Origin: Pyropia haitanensis
Lineage: Eukaryota > Rhodophyta > Bangiophyceae > Bangiales > Bangiaceae
Length of the DNA stretch: 64,000 bases
Direction of reading: 5' to 3'
NCBI GenBank assembly: GCA_008729055.1
Contig: SDUX01000004.1
Coordinates: 1,178,001 to 1,242,000, forward strand
Positions within the stretch are counted from its first letter, which is position 1. Each line of letters opens with the position of its first letter. A model generated the notes under the pieces. That model saw only the letters and a list, made by a program, of their open reading frames with translations, was not told the origin of the DNA and ran no database searches. Both the position numbers and the translations under genes were made by a program. Below, piece after piece: positions 45,133 through 57,584 of the stretch.

Positions 45133-45225
45133 CGCGGCGGGCGGGCGGGCGGGCGGGCGGGCGGGCGGGCGGGCGGGCGGGCGGGTGGGCGGGCGGGCGG
45201 GCGGGCGGGTGGGCAGGCGGGGGGG
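45133..45225. repeat. (GCGG)n microsatellite
   Basis: About 20 GCGG units with scattered T and A changes, beginning directly after the armadillo stop codon and continuing into G-rich sequence. Confidence 0.9.
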
Positions 45226-45891
45226 GGGGGTGGGTGGCGCCGGTGAGGGGGGGGGGGGTTGGGTGGGCAGGTGGGGTGGCCGGCTGGTTTTTTTTTTGTT
45301 TTTTTTTGGCTGTGCGAGCAGCGGGCGTGGGAAGGGGGGGGGTGGTGGGTGGGGTGTTGGGCGAGTGTGAGGCGGGCGGCGGGCTGGGGGGGGGACGGCC
45401 TGGCGGGGTGGCGCGTAGCAGTGGGGTGACGGGCGAGGGGGCGGGCGCGGGGGAGGGGGACGCGCGGCCGTGGCCTTGGATTCTGTTGGGGGGGGGAGGG
45501 GAGGCGGGGGTTGCAGCAGCGTCTGGCCGCGGGGGGTGGAGGGCCGGTGGCGGCGGAGGAGCGCGGTGGGCGGCCAGTGGCAGGCGGCGGGTCGAGGCAA
45601 GAACAAAAGCAAAAAAAAAAAAACAGGTACGCGGTAGCGACCCGACGGCGGCGCGGCGCGGCGCGGCGCCACCGATGCGCCTGCTGGCCGCGCGCTTGGC
45701 CAGCGGCGGCGACGGGCGGCGCGGCGGCCGTCGCCGCGGTGGCGGCACCGTGCCCGCCGCGGGCGGTGCGTTCCCGCCCCCCCCCCCCCGGGTTCCCCAC
45801 GTCCCAACGGCCGAGCGGGGCGCCGCCGGGCGGGGACGGCGGGCGACGCGGCCGCCGCGGCGGATCCAACGGCGCGGCGCGGCGCGCCGCC

Positions 45892-45922
<31 letters not shown>

Positions 45923-46140
45923 TCCCCCCCCCCGCCGGCCGCCGGTGGGGCGGCAGCCCCACGGCGCGGCGCACGGGCGGCGGCGGCGCGGGGATGGCGG
46001 GTGGGGCGGCGGCGGTGGGGAGCGCGCGGCGGGTGGGGGGAGGGAGCGGGGGGAGGGCGCCTCACAGCCGTGCCACCGCGGCGGCCAGCGCGCGACGGTC
46101 GGCGGCGGCGGCGGCTGCCCGCGTGCCGCGGTCGGCGGCG

Positions 46141-46180
<40 letters not shown>

Positions 46181-46440
46181 TGGTGGTGGTGGTGGCGGCG
46201 GCGGCGGCCGCCGCGTCGGCGGTGGTGGCGACGGCTCCGTCGGCGGCCGCCGCGGCGGCGGTGGCGGCGGCGGTGGGGGTGACGGCGGGGGGGGGGGCCG
46301 CCGCGACGGTGGCGGCGGTGGCGACGGTGGCAGCGACGGTGGCGGCGGTGGCGGCGGCGGCGGTGGCGGCGCGCGTCGTCCCCGCGGTGGCCGCGGCGTC
46401 TCTGTCACTGCTGCTGCTGCTGCTGCTGCTGCTGCTACTG

Positions 46441-46476
<36 letters not shown>

Positions 46477-46515
46477 CTACTGCTGCTGCTGCTGCTGCTA
46501 CTACTGCTGCTGCTG

Positions 46516-46561
<46 letters not shown>

Positions 46562-46786
46562 CACTGCTGTTCCCGTCGCTGCTGTGGCTCCGCCGCCACC
46601 GCCGCCGCCGCCGCTGGTAGTGCCGCCGCCGCCGAACGCTGCCGCCGCTCCCGTCGCTGCCGCTGCTGCCGCTGGTCAGCTCCCCGCGCCGCCCGCGGGC
46701 GGCGGTCGACCACAGGCTGCCGGCACCGACGCCGCCGGTCGTCGCGTCGTGGCCCCAGCGGGGGGAGCCGCCCGGGGGACCAGCCC

Positions 46787-46822
<36 letters not shown>

Positions 46823-47583
46823 GGAGTCGGTACTGTGACGGCGAAAGGGGGAGGAGGGAGGGGCGGGGGGGGAGGCGACGCGCTCCGCCATGCTTGTTGC
46901 GAAGGGGTGCCGGGGTTTGTGGGGCGAAGGCTGCCCGGAAAGGACGGGCAGACCGTCGCACCTTGTGGCGGTGGACCCTGCCGACGTTGCCACCGCCGCC
47001 ACGTCCGCCGTCGTCGCTCGCCGTGCGGGCGGCCGCAGCGCGGGGTTGGGCGCAACGGCGGCGCGAGGAGGCGCCCGGGGGGTTACGCGGCGGTCGGCCG
47101 CGGCGGATACCGCCGCCCGGCCCGTGCAGCAGCCGGGCGCAGCCGCTGGGCGGACCGCCGGCACGGCGGCGGCGGCGGCGGCGGCAGACGCCACCGCGGA
47201 GAGGAGGGGGCGGGCGGTGGTGGGGGGCGGGACGCGGCGGCGGCACACGCCGCCGCCCCCGCACCCCGCCGCCGCCTCGCGCTCACCCGCTGGCGCCACG
47301 GGGCGCGGCGCGGCGTGGCGCGGCCGCTGGCGTCGTTGCGCTTGCGTGCCCCCCCCCCCCCCCCCCCCCTGCCGCCGCCGGCGTGCCGGGGACCGTCCTC
47401 GGTGACGGTGCGTGCCGGCGGGGGCCCCACGGCGGGGAAGGGGCGTGGCGGGGCCACCGAGTGATGGCGGTGAGGGGCAGCGGCGGACTGGATGATTTTT
47501 GGGTGGCGAGGGCGCGGGGGCTGTGGCAATTGTTGCGGTGTTGACCAGGAAGTGTTTTTTGGGGGGCTTGGTCGGCTACCGCG
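45226..47583. other. Low-complexity region; possible Ser-rich ORF on minus
   Basis: Very G/C-rich, with no recognisable domain. A minus-strand open frame (46062 to about 47264) contains a long Ser tract, Ala/Thr-rich segments and an Asp-Ala alternation like that in the AlkB-type protein, but no credible ATG-led N-terminus. On present evidence this is an unproved candidate. A C18 run lies at about 47351-47369. Confidence 0.25.
46405..46560. repeat. (CTG/CTA)n trinucleotide repeat
   Basis: About 50 triplets on plus, with interruptions that are always CTG to CTA. On minus this reads AGC/AGT, i.e. Ser only; on plus it reads Leu only. Confidence 0.9.
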
Positions 47584-48299
47584 CAGTGGGGCCTCGACCG
47601 TGTACCTTAGAATCGTGCGACTCGGGTGTTTCGGGCCCGCAACGCAACTGCAAGGTGGCCTCCACAAGCTGCAGCAGCACTTTATTCCCGCAAGAAGCAT
47701 GGTCTGAGGCGTCCTGGGCGCGCAATCCGCGGGCGAGCTCGCCTTTGGCGATGATGAGAACGACCATCAACAGACGAAGATGAAGAACTAAAAAAAAAGT
47801 TCAGCCTCCAACTTGGCGGACAGATACGAACTTTTTTCTGTTCTAAGCGGCACTCAAAACATGCGTTCAAGTGAGCAAAGAGACCGCAACTTCTCTGCAC
47901 TTTTTGCAGCACGACTGCAGGCATCTTGTCTCTGCTCGCACTTCCGGTGCAACACTCGAGGCCCCCCTCGCAATCGCTTACAGTGAGAATCGACGTTTCA
48001 GCCAATGAAACCCCATCTTGTCTGAGAGGTGCGTCAGACTCATTGCTGTCTTTGACCTCCGAGTCTTGCGGGGACCAACATTTTGTAGGCATTTCGTGGG
48101 CAAGACTGGTGCAAGAAACAGTTATTTGTTCAATTGCAATTATCGTGCAACTTTTGCAAGGTTGCACAAGTGCTTTCAGCCCGTTGCGGGACGTTGTAAA
48201 CAGCGTTTGCAGCCGATTCGCACGATTTTGATGTACACGGTGGAGGCCCCACTGCAGCCGATTCGCACGATTTTAAGGTACACGGTGGAGGCCCCACTG
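47584..48299. mobile_element. Non-autonomous element with 42-bp terminal inverted repeats
   Basis: The left end 47584-47625 begins CAGTGGGGCCTCGACCGTGT. The right end 48258-48299 is its inverted copy, ending GGTGGAGGCCCCACTG, with a few mismatches. The right repeat is present twice in tandem (48213-48254 and 48258-48299). The 0.72-kb element is clearly lower in GC than both flanks and has no transposase. The CAGTGG/CCACTG ends suggest a cut-and-paste DNA transposon. A target duplication is not clear (flanks CCGCG and CGCCG), so the superfamily is not assigned. Confidence 0.75.
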
Positions 48300-49151
48300 C
48301 GCCGCCGTGCCGGCGCTGCGTCGGGCCGCACCAAATCACGTCATCCCGCACCGTCGTGTCCCCCCCACGACGACGCCCACGCCCGAGCCAGCGACAACCC
48401 CAATCGCCTTGCGCCACAGATGCACCCCTCCCGTTTTTTCGTCGTCATCTCTGCTCCACCCTCACCGCGGCACACGCTATACCGGCGCGGTCGCTGCTCG
48501 GCCACGGCCGCCAGACCCCCCGCACGGCGCGGCCGCGCCCACCCCCACGCCATCCTACACTGTCCACCGCGGCGGCACTGGGGTGCCGCCCCCCGACGGC
48601 GACGGGCCCGTGGGGAGTGCTCCCTACCCTCCTCCCGCGCGGCACCCACCGACAGCATCTCCCCGCGCTCCCCCTGGCTGGCAGACCCCCCGCCGTGCTT
48701 CCCCTACCCTCCAACGGAATAGGGCCACCACGGCCATCCTGCCGCTGCGAGGGACGCCACCCGCCCTACCCTGCCCCCACCAATGGACGACCAACGTGAG
48801 CCCGGCCGAGGCGCGGGCGCGACAGGCTCGACGGCAGCGCAGGCGTTTTGGTCCCCGCCGCACACCCGTCGCGCGAGGCGCGCAACGGGGGGGCGACGGC
48901 GCTACCGCCAAACCCACCGCCCACACCATCTCCACCCGCCGCGGATCACACGAGAGCGACGCCCACAGCACAAGCAACGTCCCTGCAACACCCGCCCCCA
49001 TCCCTTCTCCCCCAGGGCTGGGGTGATGGGGTCACCCCCACCGCCACACTCCTCCCCCCGGCCGAGAGGAGGCCACACTCACCCATGCAGCGTCCCGGCG
49101 ACCGGCGCCAGGAGGAGAGCCCGGTGGCCCCCGCGCCACTCACGGCGCCTC
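48300..49151. other. No gene recognised
   Basis: C-rich spacer downstream of the plastid coiled-coil gene. Open frames in three phases lack domains or credible starts. Confidence 0.5.
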
Positions 49152-50200
49152 TCACTCCATGTTCTCGGCCGACGCGGCCATCCCACGCACAATGTTCGCC
49201 ACCCGCGCCTCGTGCTCCTTGCGCGCCGCCTTCATCACCTTCTTGTACCGCTTCATCTCCATGGCCACCTCCTTGAGCGCCGCCTTGACCAGCTCATCAC
49301 TGGCGCCACCGGCGGGTACTTCCGAGGCCGCGGCGGCGGGGGTGGGGGGGGGCACCGCCGGCACTGGCGCCGGCACCGCGGCCGCGGCGGGCGGTGTCAC
49401 CTCGGCCAGGAGGGCGTCCAGCTCGGCCTGGGCCTCAGCGAGCTGCCGGTCCGCCTCCGCATCCGCCTCCCCCGTTGGCGGCGACGCCGCCGCCGGCGTC
49501 GACGCCGCTTCAGCCGCCGCCGGCGTCGACGCCGCTTCAGCCGCCGCCTCCTCCTGCATCACGCTGGCAAGGCGCACGGCGGGCTCCTCCGCACCGTCTG
49601 GCAGTGCCGCAGACACCCGCAGCGGCGGCGGCGGCGCGCCACGCTGCTCGGGCGAGTCGGGCGACCGCTGCAGGCGGCGGAGGTACGACTCGAAAAAGTC
49701 AATCTTCTTGGTCAGCGACACCTCGTCCTCCTCCTCCCCTTCGCTGACCGCGGCGGCAGTGGCGGGAGCGGCGGCGGCGGCGGCGGCGACGGAAGCGGGA
49801 GCGGCGGCCACTGGGGCGGGCGGTGTCGAGCTGCGCGCCACGGCCGGGGTGGGGGCCTCGGTAGGCACGCCCACAACCCCCTTGGCGGGAGCATCCACGT
49901 CCCACCCGCGCGGCGGCCCGGGCGGTGGCGACGCGGCACGGGGCCGAGCCCCCGCCGGGACCTCCCCACCGCCCAGCGGCCCCCGCACCTCCACCTCCCC
50001 CACCGGGTACACGTCGTCGTCGTCGCCGTCGTCGGCGTCATCCTCTGGGAGCCCCATCTTGACCCGCATCGCGCGGACCGCCGCCTCAATCGCGTCTTCC
50101 GCCTCGGCCGCCGCCTCCTCCTTGGACTGCCCGCCGGGCGCGTCCGCCGGCGCCGCCGCCGCCGACGGCGCCACTCCCTCCCCATCCCGCCGACGCACCG

Positions 50201-50248
<48 letters not shown>

Positions 50249-50912
50249 ACGGCGCGTCGAGGCCGCGCCCCGCCCGCGCCGACGCCATCTTCTCCGCCGT
50301 CTCTTCCGACAGCTCGGCGAGGAGCTCCCGCGTGTCGGCCACGCCGCCGCCCTCCCCCCGCGACGCGCGCGCGACCGCCGACGCGGTCGCGAGGTCCCGC
50401 ATGTAGTTTTGGCCCGCATTGTCAAACGCGCGCTGCACCTGCGCGGCATCCTCGTCGGGCAAGCCCGCCGCCGTGGTCGCGGCGGCGGCGGCCGCCGCGT
50501 CGACGACGCCCTGCGCGTCGGGCGCGGCCGCGCTGTACCGCCGCAGGCCGTCCACGTACGCGTCGGACACGACCTTGCCCCGCGCCTCGTTGCCAATGCC
50601 CCGCTCCTTCCGCACCCGGTTCATCCGCTCGTTCATGCGGGCGATAAAGTCGGCGCTCCCGTCGGCGGCCGACACGTACGCAACGTCGTCGGCGGAGAAG
50701 CCGGGGATGCTCAGGCCGGGCGGCGGCGGCGGGCCGTCGCCATCGTCGCCGCCGCCGGCCGGGGGGGCCCGCATCCGCAGCGTCGCGGCGGGACGGGTGG
50801 GGAGGAGGGGGAGGCACGACCGCTGGCCCCGCCGGTGCAGGCCCGCGCGGGGGGTGGACAGCAGGGGGGAGGCGCAGGGGGCGACCGCAAAGGCCCCGAC
50901 GGCGGGCGCCAT
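49152..50912 (-). CDS. Probable plastid-targeted coiled-coil protein of unknown function
   Basis: Single exon, 586 aa from ATG 50912. The first 50 residues (MAPAVGAFAVAPCASPLLST... RRGQRSCLPLLPTRPAATLR) are Ser/Thr/Arg-rich, lack acidic residues and resemble a chloroplast transit peptide. A conserved-looking segment follows: GFSADDVAYVSAADGSADFI and MNERMNRVRKERGIGNEARG. The middle is disordered: a Pro run, an Asp-rich stretch (EDDADDGDDDD) and Ala/Pro linkers. A helical segment LTKKIDFFESYLRRLQRS lies at about 420-440. A duplicated STPAAAEAA unit and an Ala/Glu-rich coil come before the basic C-terminal coil KEVAMEMKRYKKVMKAARKE. I do not recognise the family. It is divergent to the TBC gene. 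Confidence 0.8.
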
Positions 50913-51682
50913 GACGGCCGAGGGTGAAGGAGGGCAGAAGAGCCAGTCGGAGAACGCAGAAGCGGGGCCAACGAAACAATAGCACACCTTGACGGGATAC
51001 AGCAAGAAGTCACCCTTGGCAATCGGGAATGCTGCTCTCCGACGGCGACGGGCACAGACCGGCAAGGTGCAGGGCGCTGGCGTCGAGTTGGCGGTGGTGC
51101 CGACGCCTCCGACGCAGTCGTCACGCGGTCCCGGGCCTGGGCCCCGCCCGCAGCGGGACGCGCACCCCGCGAGATTTTTCCGATCTTTGGTGCCGTGTCG
51201 GCGTTTTGGCCACGATCGATCGTTGCGAATCCAAATCGATCGCTGCGACTGCCATCCTCGGCACGAGGGAATTGCCATCAGCCCTGCTGGGGTCCGCGGC
51301 GTTGACGTGCCGACGCGCCTTGCACCGGCGAGGGCCCCCACACCCCCCCCCCACCCCGTTGCGCCCCAGCCAGCCCCACTCCCCTGCACCCGCAGCCCAA
51401 ACGCCAGCTGGCCGCCGCCACCGCCGCCTGCGTGCGTACCGTCACCGCCGCCGCCTCCACCACCTTGGGCGGCGGGGGCGCGGGGAGCTCCACGGGACGC
51501 CCCCCCCCCCCCCCCCCTTCTTACTTCCCATTCCGCCTCGTCCCCCTCCCACCTTTGCTTCCTCTCTCCCTGTCCTCCCCCCCCCCCACCCCCCACCCCC
51601 GTCCCCCTTTCCTCCCCCCCCGGTTCCCCCCCGGTTCCCCCCCCCCCCCCCCGCCGCCTCCTCCCCTCGCGCCGCCGGCGGC
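50913..51682. promoter_or_regulatory. Divergent region between the plastid protein and TBC genes
   Basis: Both start codons face away from this 770-bp spacer. The right 180 bp are an almost pure pyrimidine tract on plus, probably the 5' UTR/promoter of the TBC gene. A lower-GC stretch with CGATCGATCG lies at 51211-51245. Confidence 0.4.
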
Positions 51683-52220
51683 ATGGCCGTGATGGGCAAC
51701 GGCGCGTCGCTGGGCCGGGCGCCGCCCGTGCTGCACACCACCGAGCACACGGCGGTGCCGGCGGTCTACTCCCACGCGCCGGGCGTTCGCCCCGGCGGCT
51801 GGCCGGCTGTCGACGACGGTGGCCGAGGGGCCGCCGCCGGCGGTGGCTCTGGTGACAGCACCGGCGCTCGTGACAGCGGCGGCGCTCTTGACAGCGGCGG
51901 TGGCGGCGGCGGTGGCGGCGGCGGTGGCGGCGGCGGCGGCGGCGGCAGGGAGTGGAGCGGCCCCGGCCGGGGCTTGACCCGCGGCCGCCTGCGGCTGCTC
52001 GAGATCGACGACGCCGCCGCCGCGGATGACGACCCAGACGCGGTGCGGGTGGTCATTGGCTGGGCGCCGCCGCCGGCGTTTCCGCCTCCCGCGCTCGACG
52101 CGGCCGCCGCGGCGGCCGCCGGGGGGGGGGGGGGGGGGGTGGGGGGGGGGGGGGCGCCGCCGCCGACACAGCGCCGGCGGCGGCGACGCCGCGGGTGGCG
52201 CCAGTGGTGGCGGTGGCGGT

Positions 52221-52251
<31 letters not shown>

Positions 52252-52306
52252 TCGGGGGCGTCTGCGGCATGGGCGGCATTGGTGGCGGTGGCGGTGGCGG
52301 CGGTGG

Positions 52307-52337
<31 letters not shown>

Positions 52338-55144
52338 GCGCCGCGGCGCCGGTTTTTCGGCCGCACCGCCGCGGCGGGCCGCGGCTCGCGGTGGTCGAGC
52401 AAGGGGTCGTCGCTCTGCTCGTCGGGCGCGTCGTGCTCGGCGAGCTCATCCACGCCGTCCATTGGGGGGGCCGACCCGCTGGGAGGGGTGGCGGAGGGGG
52501 GAGGGGGGGGGGGGCGCCGCCCGCCCGACAGCCCGCGGGCGCTCGCCGCGGCGGTAGCCGCGTATGGCGGGGGAGGGGGGCTGGGAAGGAGGGGGTCGTC
52601 CCCGCCGGCGCCGCCGACGGGCGTTGGGGGGGGGCCCTACGCCGCCGCCACCGACAGCGTCGACGCGGTGGTGTGCCCGCCGCCGCCACCGCCGGCGGTG
52701 ACGGCGGCCGAGGCGGCGGGCGGACGGCGGGGGCGGCGCGGTGGCAGGGGTGGCAGCGGCGGCAGCGGCAGCGGCCGCAGCGAGCCAGGCTTGGACAGTG
52801 CTGCCGCCGCAGCGGCCGCCGCCGCGGTGTCCGCGGCAGCGGGCGGCGGCGGCGGCGGCGGCGGCTCCCCCCGGGTCGACTCCTTGCCGGGCTTTGCCGG
52901 CGCCGGCGGCTGGCACGTCTTCCTCAGCGACCTCATCACGCTCCGCGCCGAGGCGCGGGCGGTGTACCTCCAGCGTCGCGGCGGCGTCTTCTTGCCGCCG
53001 CTGCACTTTCCCAACCCGTCGGCGGCGGTGGGCTTCCTGGGGGTGTTCCTGGAGCACGCGCTGCTCTTCCACGTTGGCGGCACCCTCTTTTCCGTCGAGG
53101 CGAAACGCCGCCTCCGCCGCGCGCCCGCGTCGCTGCTCGATGACGATGACGCGGGGGTGGTGGGGCGGGGCGGCGGCGGCGGCGGCGGCGGCGGCGGCCT
53201 GGCCGTCCCCGACGCGGCCGACCGGCTGCGGCGGACGAGCTCCCTCGTCCGCGCCGTCCGCCGTACGACGCTGTCGCGCCGCGGGGCCGCGTCGGCGGTG
53301 GCGACCGCCGCCGGTCGCGACGGCGGCGGCGACGACGTTGACGGCGGGCCGCCGCCGATGCAGGAGCTGCTCTTCCACTTTGCCCGCTTCACCCGCTTTG
53401 TGCGCAAGAGCTCGGTCCTGTCGGCGCGCCTCGCGGCCCTGTCGGGCGACCCGGACGCGGAGCGGCAGGCCGCCGCGCGCGCGCGCGCGCTCGACATCCA
53501 CGCCGACCCGGCGGCGCCGTATGGCGGCGGCGGCGGCGGCGCGCACGGGGATGGCGGGGATGGGGACTGGGCCGAGATGGAGCCGCCGCCGGTGCTGACG
53601 CTGTCCGCCCCGCGCGGCGAGCCGCTGACCGCCGCCGCGTGGGCGGCCGCCCTCCACCCAGTGACGGGCCGGCTGGTCGACGCCGCCGCCACCCGCCACG
53701 CGGTGTATGCGGGGGGGGTGGCGGCGGACGCGCGGCCGGCGGTGTGGCCGTTTATTCTGGGCGCCCACGAGTGGGCGTCGTCCGCGGCGGAGCGGGCGGC
53801 GTCGCAGGCGCGGTACGTGGAGGAGTATGGCCGGCGCAAGGCCGAGTGGCTCGCCCTCCGCGACGCGTCGCGGCGGGCGGCGGCGGCGGATAGAATACGG
53901 GCGCCCAGGGGTGGCGGCGGCCCTGGCGGCGGTGACGGCGGTGGCGGCGGCGGCGGCGGTGGCACCGCCGCGGCTGCGACCTACGATGGAGGCCCGGACG
54001 CGGAGCGGCTGGCGACGTACCGTGCCGTCGAGCAGCAAATCGCCAAGGACGTGGTGCGGACGGACCGGCGGGTGCCCGCATTCGAGGCGGCCAACTCGCC
54101 GCTCGCCGCCCTCCTCACCTCCATCCTCAACGTCTACGCGCTAATGCACCCGTCGATTGGGTACTGCCAGGGGATGAGCGACCTGCTGTCGCCAGTCGTG
54201 TACGTGCTCGCGGGGGGGGACCGCATCGGTGCCGCCGCCGAGGCGGCGGCCGCCGCGGCTGCCGCCGCTGCTGCCGCCGCTGCGGCCGCCTCGGCCGCCG
54301 CGGCGGCCTCTGCAGAAGTCGATGAGGGCGACCTGACCGCGTCCAAGGACGCGGTGCGGCGGCAGCAGCGCTCGTGTGCGCCGTCGCGGTCGCTGCGGTC
54401 GGGCCGGTCGGCCGACGCGGCCGCGACGGCCGCGGCGGTCGCGGCGGTGCACGCGGCCGGGCGGTTGTCCCCCCCCCCACCGCGGCGGCGGTGGAGCCGC
54501 CCCCCGCGCCCGACCTGGGCGTCGAGGCGCTCGCGTTTTGGTGCTTTGAGTCGCTCATGCGGCGGACCGCCCGCAACTTTCGGCTCGACCAGTCTGGGGT
54601 GCAGCACCAGCTGGACGAGCTGCAGCTGCTGATGGCGCGCGCCGACGCGGGCCTCGCCGCGTTCTTTGCCACCGCCGACCCCGCCATGCACGTGTGCTTC
54701 CGGTGGCTGCTCGTGCGGTTCAAGCGGGAGCTCCCCTTCCCGGCCACGCTCCGCCTGTGGGAGGTGCTGTGGACAGCCGCGCCAATGCCGTCGACGGCCG
54801 CCCGCCCCGCCGCGGCGCCGCGCCTCTGCCCGGAAGACCTGACGGGAGAGGTGGCGCAGGGCGGCGTCGGCGCGGACCGCCTCTATCTGTACGCCGCCGT
54901 CGGGCTGCTCGTCGCGCACCGGTCGCGGCTGACGCGGCTGCCGCCCGACGCGTTTGACGTGCTCCTCGGGTACGTGAATGGGCTCGCGGGGCGGATCGAG
55001 GTGGACTTCTTGCTCGACGCGGGCGAGCGGCTGTGGCAGCGCCTCGACGGGCCGCCGCCGCTCGACGCGGCGGGCGTGGCCGCGGCGGTCCACGCTGCCG
55101 CGGGGCAAGGGGGAGGGGGGCGGGGGGGGGGAGTAGATAGGTGA
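51683..55144 (+). CDS. TBC-domain Rab GTPase-activating protein, TBC1D15/17 type
   Basis: Rab-GAP acting in membrane traffic; the TBC fold supplies an Arg and a Gln finger to the GTPase. ATG at 51683. The first 400 residues are low complexity (Gly, Arg, Ala). An N-terminal globular part has GGWHVFLSDLITLRAEARAV and LHFPNPSAAVGFLGVFLEHA. The TBC domain starts ADARPAVWPFILGAHEWASS, with EYGRRKAEW, the Arg finger in IAKDVVRTDRRVPAF and the Gln finger in IGYCQGMSDLLSPVVYVL. After a long Ala/charged insert it continues EALAFWCFESLMRRTARNF and FRWLLVRFKRELPFPATLRL, as in TBC1D15/17 and yeast Gyp7. The stop is at 55142-55144. Frame changes lie in the G runs at 52121-52154 and in the C run at 54469-54479, the latter inside the TBC domain insert. 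The assignment is firm; the exact N-terminus is not. Confidence 0.88.
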
Positions 55145-55949
55145 CGACAACGCCGTGTGGCGGCGGCGCCCCCCCCCCCTCCTTCTCCCCCTAGCCGCCC
55201 CTCCCGCCCACCCGGAACGCCACCGGCCGACACACCCGTCTGGGCGGCGGCGGCACTGGCGGGCGACGGGGCCGCGGGGTGGCGGGCGCGCGCCCCCCCC
55301 CCCCCGCCCGCCTGGGTTTCCCCTTGCGCGTGCGCGTGCGGCCTGCTGGCGTGCTTTCTTATCGACACGAGTAAACGTACATAGAGGGCGGCGGCCGCGC
55401 CGGGTGAATCCCGCGTCCCGTAGGCAGTGTTGCCGTGGGGGGGGAGGCCGTGTACACGGGCGGGAGAGGCGGTGGCGTGGCCGCCGTCGCGGCCGCGGCG
55501 GGTGCTGGTGCGTGCCGGCGCGGCCGAGCGTCTCACGAACCTTGAGCGGATTTCACGGGACGCCCAAAGGAGAGCTCCCAAAGTTTTTCGCCCAGCCACC
55601 CACCACCCACAGGTGTGCTCCCCCGCCGGTGGGTGCGGTTCCCAACACCTGCGACTCGGTCGTGACGTGCAAAAGCACCGCGGTTGTCCCTGTCAGACAC
55701 TCCTCGTTCCCAGTCCCACCCCCGCCCCTCCCCTCGTTCCCTGTCCCCCTCCCACCCCCCTACCTCGTTCCCCGTCGCACCCCCACGCCCCCACCTCGTT
55801 TCCCTTCCCCCCCCCCCCCCCCCCGCCCCTCCACCTCGTTTACGACCGTCGACCGTCCCACCCCCTCATATCACACCCACCCCTCCTTCCGGCTCCCTCC
55901 CACTTCATCCCCCCCCCCCACTTGAAGCCCTCTCCCGTTGACACGCACC
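55145..55949. other. Intergenic, no gene recognised
   Basis: 3' region of the TBC gene and upstream region of the WD40-RING gene. C-rich pyrimidine tracts (55700-55930) directly precede the next ATG, as they do for the TBC gene. No motif is recognised. Confidence 0.45.
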
Positions 55950-57187
55950 ATGGCCCCCCCCCGCCCCCCCGCCTTCCCCTCCCCCCCCACCGCGGGCATC
56001 GCCGCGCTCACCTTCCTCCCCCCCCCCCCCACCCCCCCCTCCGGCGACCAGTGGCCACCACCCCCCACCCCCACCCCTCGTATGGGTCTCCGTGTCGGGC
56101 ACGGTGGAGGCCCTCCACCCCGCGCCCCTCCCGTCCATGCCCGCCGGCGTGCGCCTACCAGGGACAGCGGGCAACGGCGAGCCCCCCCGGGCGGTCGTAC
56201 CCGTCGGGCGGGACGGAGCCGACGCCCGCCCGTCGGTGGTGGTGACGACCGCGTCGGGCGGGTGGACGGTGCCCGTCGCGGCCGCCGCCGCCGCCACCGA
56301 CGGCGGCGGCCGGCCGACGCCGCCGCCGCGGCGGCTCGGGCGGGTGCTCGCGGTGGACGATGGTGGCCGCCTGGCGGCGGTGGCGCCCGCGCAGGCGGGC
56401 GCGCCGCTGCGCGTCGTTGACGCGGTGACGGGCGCGGCGGTCGCGGCGGGGGGGGTCCACACGGCGCCCGTCCTCGCCGCGGCGTTTGCGCCGGGGGGGG
56501 GGGTCGCGGGGGGGGCGCTCGCGAGTGGGGGGATGGACGGGGTGGTGCGGCTGGTGCGGCTGCCGGCGGCGGTGACTGGGGGTGGTGGTGGTAGTGGTGG
56601 TGGTGGTGGTGGTGGTGGTGGGGGGGGGGGGGTGGGGGTGGGAATGGGAGTGGGGGTGGGGGCGGCGGGGGTGGTGGGGGTGGTGGGGGTGGTGGCGGTG
56701 GCGGGGGCCTGTCGCTCTGCGCGGGCGGCTGGGTGCCCGCGGTGGGGTGGTCCCCCTCTGGGGCGGTCCTCGCCGCTGGCGACTGGGGCGGCACGCTCCG
56801 CGCGTGGGCGGTCGTGCCCGGCGCGACGGCCGCCGCGTCGCTCGGCACGCTCCCCGCGGCGGCGTCCCGCGGCGGCAAGGTGCTGGCGGTCGCCGTTGCG
56901 GATGGCGGCGCGGGTGGAGCGGGCGTCCGCGTTGTGGGTGGCTGCTCGGACGGGGGGGTGGTGGTGTGGGACCTTGCCGAGGGGGGGGGGGATCTCGACG
57001 AGGGGGGGGGGGGGAAGGGGCCGAGCGCGGTGCTGGGTGGGCTCGGCAGGGCGCTGCAGGGTATGCTGAGGGGGGGGGCGGGCGGCGGGGGACGGGGGCG
57101 TGGCAGAGCGGGTGTCACCCGCCTCGGCGGCACCGCCGGCCGCGGCGCGGCCGGCGGCGGCGGCAATGGTGGCGGCGGTGGCGGGAA

Positions 57188-57246
<59 letters not shown>

Positions 57247-57528
57247 TGGCCGCCGCGGGCGTCCACGCGGTCGCCGCGGCGGGCGGCTGGGTCGCCGCCG
57301 CCGACGCGGCCGGCGCGGTGCGGCTGTGGGCGGTGGGCGGCGGCGGCGGCGGCGGCGGCACCGACGATGCGCTCGGGTGCTTGCGGCTGGGCGCGGGGGG
57401 GGAGGGGGGGGTGGTGTACCGCCCGCCCGCTGCGGGCGCCGGCGGCCTGGCGTGTCCCGTCTGTGGGGATGCGTATGGCGGCTGGGCGGCGCCAGCGGCG
57501 GCCAGCAGCGGCGCCGGCAGTGGCACCA

Positions 57529-57584
<56 letters not shown>

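Noticed and set aside
41829..46564. Very long open frames on minus, antisense to the armadillo gene (600-940 codons)
   Set aside because: They are Ala/Pro/Arg/Ser shadows of GC-rich codons, with no domain. The plus strand has armadillo repeats.
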